A stretch of 64,000 nt of DNA, taken from assembly GCA_023653785.1 (NCBI GenBank), contig JAMKCH010007161.1, positions 1-64,000 on the forward strand, given 5' to 3'. The translations under genes and the position numbers were made by a program. This stretch comes from Ophioderma brevispina. Lineage: Eukaryota; Echinodermata; Ophiuroidea; Amphilepidida; Ophiodermatidae. The notes beneath the pieces are model-generated. The model made no database searches, was not told where the DNA came from, and saw only the letters and a program-made list of their open reading frames with translations. Below, piece after piece: positions 55,650 to 64,000 of this stretch. Each line of letters begins with the position of its first letter. Within the stretch, counting starts at the first letter, position 1.

Positions 55650-55900
55650 ACAAATGGTGTTTTCGAAAGACCAGACCTCAAACAACATAACCTCAGACCT
55701 CAAAACACAACCCGGGAAGTCAATTCCACGTTCGAGGTATGATGTTTCGAGTTCTGATGTTTCGAAACACTCGGGGATGTCCTCGAAACATCAGACCTCG
55801 AACAACAGACCTCAGATCTCTAACATCAGACCCGAAGTAATAGTCATCCTTCCGGGTCTGAGGTCTGTCTCACAACACAGAGATGGCAGATTTCAGATAT
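55650..55900. repeat. Cluster of inverted repeats and CAGACCTC motifs
   Basis: CAGACCTCAAACAAC, CAGACCTCAAAACAC, CAGACCTCGAACAAC and CAGACCTCAGATC recur. GATGTTTCGA (about 55757) pairs perfectly with TCGAAACATC (about 55785), and TCAGACCCG with CGGGTCTGA (about 55826 and 55854). The 84-codon frame here reflects the repeats (TSNN/RPQTSN-like peptides). Confidence 0.6.
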
Positions 55901-55978
55901 TTATCTGACTTCAGATTTTTTTACTCCTAAATTTCTGTTTATATATTTTCAGCCTGTTTTGGGGTCATTTAAATTTAC

Positions 55979-56575
55979 GTGCTTTTTCAGATTCTTTGGG
56001 TAACACTCACTGGCAGTGGCATCTCTGACAACAAACATTTTCAATACCGTATACAGCTATGCTGGAAATTGAGGGTGTCGTCTGTTATGATTTTGAAAAA
56101 AATCACTGCTATTGGCTTTAATAAAAAAAAACAAGAGTTTTTTGAAACAAGAGGGTATATGACACTTGAGTTGTTGTGTTATGCATGTTGCAATTGGTGT
56201 TTGGTAATATGTTCGATGGCGTGCGGTGGTGAAGCGTATGAAGTTGTGTATTTGATGTTCGTTGTGTACGTATGTGTGAAGCATATCGAGATTATATATT
56301 ATTGTATGTTCGTGTTGCCTGGTATGTGTGTAGTTGTAAAAGTTTGTGACCCTGTGAATGTGCAGGGCAAAAAAGTTGGTTTTTGTTTACCAAACAATTG
56401 CACAGCAACAATTTTTGTGCTTCAGTTTTATATAATTTTACAAATTGGGTTAAAAAGCTCTAGAAAATCAACAATGGAGAATATGTCAAAAAAGGGGGGG
56501 GGGTTGTACAGGGGTCAAAAGCAAAACAGGTCTAATTGTTTTGAAACATACACTACTTTGTTCTTCTGGTCATGA
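55979..56575 (+). CDS. 198-codon open frame, longest outside transposons, unrecognised
   Basis: Open for 198 codons. The listed start is a GTG inside a possible splice acceptor (TGCTTTTTCAG|ATTC), and another acceptor-like TTTATATATTTTCAG lies 40 bases upstream, so an exon start is as likely as a true start. The product is Cys- and Val-rich with hydrophobic stretches (about residues 65-80 and 90-120) and ends in a Lys/Gly-rich tail that includes a G homopolymer. The T/G-rich composition lowers stop frequency, so chance is not excluded. No domain recognised. Confidence 0.25.
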   Translation: MLFQILWVTLTGSGISDNKHFQYRIQLCWKLRVSSVMILKKITAIGFNKKKQEFFETRGYMTLELLCYACCNWCLVICSMACGGEAYEVVYLMFVVYVCVKHIEIIYYCMFVLPGMCVVVKVCDPVNVQGKKVGFCLPNNCTATIFVLQFYIILQIGLKSSRKSTMENMSKKGGGLYRGQKQNRSNCFETYTTLFFWS

Positions 56576-58019
56576 GAATTTAAAAAAATGTATTGGTTGC
56601 CATATCTACGGTCATTAGTTTCAGGATTATAAGCTTATAACGGCTCAAGATCATGCTGAGGTAATTCTTTCAGAGTGCTCCTATTTTGACGAAACTAGTC
56701 TCAAATTGTTTATCTGGTCATATCCTATATCAGAAAATGCATACTTGCGCTGCGTTTGACATTTTAGTATGTAAATTAGATGGCAAGTATTAAGATATGT
56801 AGATCATTGTTTCATTTTGACCTCTAATTACATGACCAAATGATGAAATGAGTGCAAGAATTATATTTTCTGGTCTTTTGGGACTATATGAAGAATTTGA
56901 GACCATTTTGAAAAGAATCGGAGCATTCTGAAATTTTACCCTAGGATGACCTTGAACCGTTATTGCCCTATAACTATTAAACTGTAAGCCACAATAAAAC
57001 TATATTTTTAATCCTTAGGATAGGGTCAAAATGTTGTTATAGATTTAAGTACAATTTCCCTCCTGTACAAACCTTACCTCCCTGCAAATACATGTTCTCC
57101 GCTACTTAATACTTCTAGAAACACATTCTATTTTGAAAATGGAATTCTATTTTCCACTTTTCTGGATGAAATTTAAATCAAATCAGCAATTATTTGCAAA
57201 AAGACAACACATTGTTTTTACCTACCTAATGGACTGAAAGTAAAAGCAGTCTTGTCTTAGCCGGACCAAGTACCATACACACCTTAGAAAACCCTTCAGA
57301 ATATTTAAAGAATTACAAAAAACCGACTTAATCAACCTTTTTATAATTTGAAATTTTTATTTGCACGTCGGTTAAATTACATATTAAACACTTATAATAA
57401 ACGTATGTGATATCCACATTACTCACTGAATTTCCAGCAATAATTCCTATAACATACACTAAAAGTTAATTAACTCATGGAGGCTACTTTGTGTCAAACC
57501 TCTTAAAATCTGACGCGAGATATTTGCTCTCTCAATATAGAGGACGAAATACTGTTTTTTTTTACTTTCCATAAAAGCTGACAAGGTGTTTTTTTAATAC
57601 TGCATATAGGAAAAAACATAAAAATGAATTCACAACAATTATCGTTATTATTTTGGTTTATAATGGACAAACTTTGCGATCATACCTAAGTAGGAACATG
57701 TAAAGGAATTCGTGTAGGCTATCAGGTGTGTGTCACCAGTCACAACCAATTCAAAACTGACCGTGAGACACATATATCCGCAATAAATGCTTTTTTTTCC
57801 ATGTTCCCCATCACCTTCATAAAATCTGATGTCCAGCTTTTTACTTTGAATATATAGGTTTGAAAATTGCAACCACGGTGACGCGAAATTCCAACAATAT
57901 TGTGTTATAAATCAATATATTTTGTTTTGTTTCTTACGTACACTCACCATAATGTTTAGCTTGTTGCCAACAATATCAACGGGGATCAAACAATTTCGTC
58001 GGCGCCACTATTACTAATT
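56576..58019. other. AT-rich non-coding interval
   Basis: No gene or repeat recognised. Confidence 0.35.
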
Positions 58020-58402
58020 CATGGGGGCGCCAGACCTCTTTTTCTGGGGGGGGGGCAAATGTGGGGGGGGGGCAAAAGTGAATTTTTTTTGGGGGGGGCA
58101 AAAGTGAAAATTCCGGGGGGCAAAGTTATCAAACAAATATTTGGAGATTTTTAAAAATTAATAAAAATAATTAAATAACCAATTTTGGCCCCAAAATCGC
58201 AGATTTTTCCCAAAATTTGTTATTTGTGGCCCCAAATCGCCGAATTTTGCCAAAATCCTCATTTTTCTTTCGGCCGGGGGGGGGGTGGCAAACTGGGGGG
58301 GGGGGGGGGGGGGGGGGGAAGAAAAAAAATTTGGCAATGCCCCCCATCCCCCCCCCCCCCCCCCCATCCCCCCCCCCCCCCCCCCCCTTGGCGGCCGCCA
58401 CT
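58020..58402. mobile_element. G/C-homopolymer-rich element with a hAT-like right end
   Basis: The right end reads GGCGGCCGCCACTG, whose complement CAGTGGCGGCCGCC resembles hAT-type ends and the 46-kb MITE end CAGTGGCG. The left end GGGGGCGCCAGACC is a weaker partner. Inside are GGGGGGCAAA repeats, a ~22-G tract (58297-58318) and long C tracts (58341-58387) that could fold on each other. No clear target duplication. The frames at 58158-58453 are homopolymer artefacts. Confidence 0.4.
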
Positions 58403-59409
58403 GTAATATTTTCACAGAAGAATAATTATTTATATTGTAAACATGAAATATAACATTAGAAAAATAACTGCAATATGAATTTTATATTTCGAATGTTGGA
58501 AACACGTACCAAGATTATGCATACAGAATACCTACAACGCTAACATGGCACCTCCGTGAGACACCCTACGTGAGACACGCTTTGACCCGCACAGCATGCC
58601 CGCCCTTAAACCTACGGTGAACGAAATCTGACGATATCAGATTTGGTAACAACGATCTTTACACTGCATTGACCTCGATCTTCATTCAAAACAACCACTC
58701 CACTGAAAACCCATCGCCTCCATAAGACCGATCCCCCATACCTACCCCACGCCACCCCCGCCCCCCCCCCCCGCCCCCCACTCCGGGCCCCCGCCAATAA
58801 TACGTGAATCGGTGAACGAAATCTGACATCAATTTTGAAAATAACGAGTGCTCATTGCAGCTGAGCTGATAATGCAGTCCACACCACGCGTCCATAAGAC
58901 ACGGCGAACACTCCCCAAATTGAAACACCTAAATTGAACGAAACTCGGTGTCAGATATTTTTGACCAAGAATTTCTTGCAAATATCAATCAATTGAACCA
59001 GAGTTAAAAACTGTATTTTATCCATACTTGATTCATCATAAATAAAGAAGCCCTATAATACAAATGGAATTGCACAGACTCATGTTTTGAGTTTATGTGT
59101 TATTATTTGCCCGTTGCAAGTAAATAAATTATACAATATAAATTGTGAAAAAGTCCATTTCCTATCCCCAAGCGAATTCCTTTTCAAAATAGAATTATTT
59201 AGACGTGATTATATTTTCTCATCATCATTCTCCTAAGTATGAAACAACACCAAAAGGGGTTGCAGGGTGTATGATTCTGGGGGAAACCAGTACTGTATTG
59301 AAGTTCTGGCACGGTGGGCATAAATTTGGACGTGGATGTGGGTTTGTGTATGTGGCGCATTGTGAACTCTCACTACAACTCACGGTAAAAGTCTTATAAA
59401 TCTCCTAAG
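58403..59409. other. Non-coding interval with a short recurring motif
   Basis: GGTGAACGAAATCTGAC occurs at 58617 and 58811, and a related TTGAACGAAACTC at 58935. The frames at 58612-58928 (minus) are raised by a C-rich tract at 58755-58795. Confidence 0.4.
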
Positions 59410-60079
59410 GCAGGTACTTTGTAAGATATGTTACGGAGCCAAGTGTGAGTTTGTTACGTTTCTAGTAGTACTACCAATATTAACCATATGTGGTAAAAGC
59501 AAAAAAAGTGTCGATCACTTTTCCTGATAGTACAACTAGCGCCAAATTGACCCTTTTCTCTGTGTACAATATTATATCTCGTGGTGTAATGAGAAGCAAC
59601 GGACTGTTGTTTTAGCTGCATTTTTATATTGATCCAGAGCGAAAACACAATTCAATGTAATTTGCTTGTCAGAGGAAGGAGGACGCAATATTTTAACACA
59701 ATTTCATTATAAAATATTACAATATGCAATCTAATGGTTAATATTTAGTCAGTAGTTACCAAAACTTAGGCAAAAGGACAAAAATAAATAAAATTGAGGC
59801 ATAAATAAATAAACAATGAGGTATTATATTATTTACCCACACATCGATGGTGATTAATGCGTTTTGTAACTTTTTTATGTTGATCCGTATCGAATACCGA
59901 TTTGGAACCAAAAATTTAAGATTTCGAAACAAAATACAGAACAAACACAAAAAAATCGGACCATCCCATGTTTCTAGCTGATGCTTGTGGGTCTCGTGGG
60001 TTGTAATCCTATTAATTTTGTATGACTGCAATATAAATATGGAGAAGAAATGAGTTTTGACGTTGGCGCAAGAGAAATG
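59410..60079 (+). repeat. Diverged ~700-bp direct duplication, copy 1
   Basis: Colinear with 62216-62949. Shared blocks are GTTAC(T/G)TTTCTAG, CTAGCGCCAAATTGACCC (62391 ACCAGCGCCAAATTTGACCC), TCTCTGTGTACAAT, TATTGATCCAGA.CGAAAAC, AAGATTTCGAAACAAAATAC and TCCCATGTTTCT. Identity is about 70 %. No frame is conserved in both, so it is likely a repeat rather than a gene pair. Confidence 0.65.
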
Positions 60080-60400
60080 CTGTTGGTGTTTGTTGACAGA
60101 GAAACAAAATCATTCAAAATACAACCATCACTCAACAACTCACATCGCTTTCAAGATATCTTTGTTAAGTGTTAAGTGGAGTAACACACATTAGGTATGT
60201 ATTAGCAGCCCATGGATCCATGAGGAAGAAATACTGCCTAATTCTGCTATTGAAATATTTTAACGAAAATATGCATGTATGTGTGAGAGTATTCTCGAGT
60301 AGATGGACGGTCTCACAAATCCAGGACGTTTTGCAATGTTTGGGGTTGTATATCATTATAATAGGGCTGTTTTGATATTAGATGTATCTGGTGATGGCGC
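60080..60400. other. Non-coding interval
   Basis: Separates the duplication copy from the small ORF. Nothing recognised. Confidence 0.3.
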
Positions 60401-60607
60401 ATGGTACCAGGCGATAGCTCTTCTCCCATGGCGCGTATTTTCAAGGGTATTATGTTTGAGAGAGCTACTTTTGCAGGGGAAAGTTTCTGGAGTTTTGAGT
60501 TATGCACACGTAATTTAACAGAAGCATGGCTTGATCTGGTGAACTTTTCAAGCAGTGACGATGAAAACGTGGCAACGGACGTGGGACTGGGGCCTAACGT
60601 TGAGTAA
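60401..60607 (+). CDS. 68-codon small ORF, unrecognised
   Basis: Starts at an ATG with G at +4, with an in-frame TGA three codons upstream, and ends in TAA. The peptide has balanced composition, with GESFWSFELCTRNLTEAWLD and an acidic SSSDDEN segment. All three reading directions here are fairly open, and the strand is somewhat GC-richer than its surroundings, so it may be a repeat piece. No known family. Confidence 0.2.
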   Translation: MVPGDSSSPMARIFKGIMFERATFAGESFWSFELCTRNLTEAWLDLVNFSSSDDENVATDVGLGPNVE

Positions 60608-62215
60608 TTTAAGCACACCTTAAAAATGTACCGATTATTACACTGGTAGGCCTATTATTGATGGCGGTTGTGGTCATAATTTTACCCCAATTTGAGTAGG
60701 TTATGTACGACTATGTGTTATGACTTAATGTAAGCACTTTGGTATTGTCATGTAGTATAGCCAATTTAGAATTTGTGCTACGACAGTCGTGCATATAGAC
60801 TTTGCCTAGACTCAGTTTTAAGTCCCATATTTTTTTCTATATGGAACTGAGATCAATGCCTATTCTCCTACCCGTAGAAAGGTCGAAAAAAATTATTTTC
60901 TAAAATATCTGGTTTACAAGCCAAATTTTTGACTTTTGTCCTCAGATCATTTGTATTAAATAAAAAAAGCACTCAGTCAAGAAGAGAAGAAAATGCAAGG
61001 TGTTTCATGGCATAAAAAAGCAATGTTGGTCATGCCAGTCGGAGGGACCTCAAACATGGTTGCAACATTTGCACCCTCAAAAAACATTGATCTTCAGTCG
61101 TCGTAAAATGCGGAAATACTACTGTGAACAGAAAAAAAGGGAAAGGACTTCCAGATGTACCCCCTCGTGATATATTACATGATACAAAATTATTTTTATT
61201 TTGGCCTTGTTCTGAATAAAAAAAACGGAATAAACAGCTAAAAATAACAATTTTATTGTTGATGTAAATCTCTGAGAGGGGGTACATATCATGGAAGTCT
61301 GCCCTAAAGAAAAGAGGTAAGTTAATATTTACCTAATACACATTAAACCAAGAAACTTACTGGACCCTCTGCCCAACGTGCTATTATTTGTTCCACAAGA
61401 CACCGTTAGAATGTCTAAACAGTACAAAATTTACCTTTTCCCCACTGATCAAAAAACCGACGTACGATGACGATATCGGTTGTTTTTTCCAAATGTAGGG
61501 ATACGTACGTCATTTTTACCTGAATGTGTCACCCGAAGCAAATACAAAAAACCAAATCAATGCCAGGTGACGTCATAAATCTTATTTTTCCAAAAAATTG
61601 GCTGTTTATTCCCATAATATAAATTTACTCTTTTTAAGATTCAAAATCTGTTATATTGTTCTTTAATAATTAATATTCAATTGCCCCGCATGAATATTTG
61701 AAAAGATGGGTCCATAAGGCTAAAAACTGCGAAAACTATCAGCCGGCTACAAACCCTTACCGTGGAGTGAATGAGCAGACGGATCTCCGTGTTAGTTTTT
61801 AGCAGGAGTACAGCACGTCCGCCTCGGCGGCCTGCGCGGGGTGGTTAGGGCGTCGAGTAGGATGGTCGGCCGCCACAATATGTCATTGATTTTCTTGATA
61901 GCTCCAGGTTGCTCTTACACAATAAATGGGAATGTTGAATCATATCAACAAATTATTATTATTTATAAACCTTCTGTTGTGAAATGTGAAACAGAAATTA
62001 AACATTTTCGCTTTTTAGTAAACAGGGCTTTTTGGGACAAACCATCTTATGTTGATTTAACATGTAAATCAAAATCAGATTAAAATATTAATCTATAAGA
62101 GATTAAAATTTTACCAAATCAGATTTGTCCCCCATTTTAATTACGAAATTTCGACGATATTGTATCCATGGTCGGAAACCTATCCCTCAGGCGGAGCTTC
62201 TTTGTTAAGATATAA
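60608..62215. other. AT-rich non-coding interval
   Basis: A pair of inverted words, GATGTACCCCCTC (about 61152) and GAGGGGGTACATATC (about 61275), lies 120 bp apart. A GC-rich spot is at 61815-61870. No gene. Confidence 0.35.
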
Positions 62216-62949
62216 GCAGCTGTAAGAGAGTAGCGGTCATGTTACGAACCTGTGTGAGTGTTACTTTTCTAGTTAAGTTACAAATCAATATTAGGCCATC
62301 GTGGTCTAAAAGCCATATGCTGCAGAAAAAAATGCCGTTGTGTCGACTTTTCCTGGACGTTTTTCCTGACAGCTACTAACCAGCGCCAAATTTGACCCAC
62401 TTGTCTCTGTGTACAATTTTATCTCGTATAGTTTATATGATTCCCCACGGACTTTGATAGCAGGTTTTGATATTGATCCAGAACGAAAACGCGATTACTT
62501 CAATGTAATTCTATAGCTAAGGTAAAGACCAGGCTTAGAAAAATCTGCTTGTTAATGGAAGCGATATTATAACACAGTTTCATTATAAAACATACCTTTA
62601 TTCTTATTTTCACGCATATGTACAGTATGAAAATTAACTGTTACTATATCGGTAGTTACAAACTTAGGCAAAATGCCCCAAATAAATATAAAAAAAATAG
62701 GCATTACATTATTTACCTACACATGGAAGGGAATTATGCGACTCGGACTCTTATGTGTTATACCGTCTCGAATAACCGACTTGGAAACCAATTTTTTTCT
62801 AAGATTTCGAAACAAAATACAGGAACACTTCAACAGAGAAACATACCTTCCCATGTTTCTTTGAGGAGTCTGGCGTGTGTGTCATTCTATTCATTTTGTA
62901 GAATATAAAGATGGAGAAATGGGTTTTTGGTGTTGGGCACAAGAGAAAA
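62216..62949 (+). repeat. Diverged ~700-bp direct duplication, copy 2
   Basis: See 59410-60079. This copy is about 60 bp longer through scattered insertions. Its 96-codon frame (62618-62908) has no equivalent in copy 1, where the same bases are interrupted by stops. Confidence 0.65.
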
Positions 62950-64000
62950 CAATCACATCTTTTTTTATATTTGTAAGCTCAAAACTTCTGTTCTGTAGCG
63001 ATCTACGTACACCTCCAACCGCACCTTAAGCAATAATGTTTGATTTCTGTAGAAATATAATAAGATTATAATTTTGCTCTTTACGACAGATTATGCCTCA
63101 TAAAAAGTCCCCCAAAAAAGCCAAAAATATACAAAAAGTTTGATGAAAAGTCTACTTTTCCCGCTACGGGCGTGCCAATTAAGACTGAAGATCCCAAATA
63201 TAGTAGCTTATAGTCGTTATTAAAACATGCCAATCATTTGCAGCTAAAATACTTTGAAAGAGTTTCAGTCAATTAAAAAATAAACCCACCCGTACCAAAA
63301 ATGTCAACATCAAGAAAAAATGAAGGCGTGATAATGTGATATTATTAGTTTAATGCAAGATTCTTAGTCTCTTGCACAGTTTGAATTATTCTGATCCTCC
63401 CTTTCAAAATTATACTATCACTTTTTTACTCTCTAGGATCCAATAGTATTCCCAGCTTATATCTTGTAATATTTCATTATTTAATATTTCATTAATTCTG
63501 TATTTTCTGGAATTGATATGGATATTTTTTCTATTTAGCAGTAAAAAGTGGCGCTGAAGCATTGACGCTGAAGGGACTCGTAAATTGGTTGTGTCTTTGA
63601 AATATTCTAGAGTGATATGATGCTGCTTTAAGCCAACATTGGAGACAAGACCTTGCTGACCTTTTAACAGTTAACATTTACGCGGCCATGGCATAAATTG
63701 ATTTGTTAATGGCCCCATGAAGTGGCTTGACATATGTTGATTTTATATTGCAGTTTATATTTTGTATCATTTATAGAAAGTAGACGTTCTGCCAAAGACA
63801 TAAAATGTGTGCAAAATGCTACAATGTCCAAATATTCTTCTAGCTATTGCCCATACAATAGGCCCCGTTTGTGCCCCCAACTCCGGTGTCACCAGATATA
63901 AAATAGTTAGCATTCTTTACTAGCATTTACTTCTGAGCTAGAGCTGTTTGGGAAAATCCTGTTGTCAATGAAGCGAAGTGGTGCAACAGTTTGTAACATC
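62950..64000. other. AT-rich non-coding interval to window end
   Basis: No gene or repeat recognised. Confidence 0.35.

Noticed and set aside
58158..58453. Pro/Gly-rich ORFs
   Set aside because: Products of G and C homopolymers.
61815..61870. tRNA-like A box (GTGGTTAGGGCGTCG)
   Set aside because: No B box at the expected distance.

Overview
This window looks like non-coding, transposon-rich genomic DNA from a marine invertebrate. The AT-rich background, the lack of long open frames, spliceosomal-type signals, tRNA-derived SINEs, poly-A retroposons and a decayed DIRS-type retrotransposon rule out a bacterial genome. The mix of repeats (DIRS, CR1/Jockey-like LINEs with a 2A-like N-terminus, SINEs with a GTGCCTTGCCCAAG motif, TTAA-flanked MITEs) best fits a non-vertebrate deuterostome such as an echinoderm or hemichordate. 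That placement is inference. No complete host gene was recognised. Many short frame breaks and long homopolymers suggest either old decay or an assembly with uncorrected indels.

Layout. 1-1.7 kb: GC-rich remnant with gag-like frames on the minus strand. 1.97-2.29 kb: foldback element. 4.05-4.97 kb and 13.8-14.65 kb: two copies of a palindrome plus a ~530-bp repeat. 5.9-6.75 kb: broken coding-like DNA on the minus strand. 15.06-15.87 kb: tRNA-like remnant, a small palindrome, and a poly-A retroposon flanked by 197-bp direct repeats. 16.6-17.43 kb: 3' end of a LINE on the minus strand. 20.27-20.62 kb: TTAA-flanked MITE. 21.08-21.45 and 27.06-27.7 kb: hairpin-headed modular repeats. 24.55-27.0 kb: ~25-bp minisatellite split by an insert holding two tRNA-Thr-like SINEs. 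28.17-28.43 kb: G-rich tract.

29.06-29.75 kb: first copy of a ~690-bp repeat. 30.3-35.18 kb: decayed minus-strand DIRS element, in minus-strand order gag, RT, RNase H, tyrosine recombinase. 35.33-36.96 kb: pair of ~100-bp inverted arms. 37.7-40.6 kb: LINE pieces, a SINE, a LINE N-terminus with a 2A-like motif, and a possible transposase remnant. 41.85-42.26 kb: another MITE. 42.77-42.90 kb: the best host-exon candidate. 42.96-45.57 kb: plus-strand LINE reverse transcriptase split by the second copy of the ~690-bp repeat. 46.07-46.38 kb: hAT-like MITE. 46.93-47.70 kb and 48.14-48.43 kb: inverted-repeat elements. 51.85-52.31 kb: another LINE relic. 55.65-55.9 kb: clustered inverted repeats. 58.0-58.4 kb: G/C-homopolymer element. 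59.41-60.08 and 62.22-62.95 kb: diverged direct duplication.

The genes do not form a pathway. The window is a record of nested insertions. The most unusual items are the 197-bp flanking duplication, the near-perfect 160-bp palindrome, a 26-bp hairpin insertion with a 5-bp duplication, and the modular family carrying AGGTCA direct repeats.
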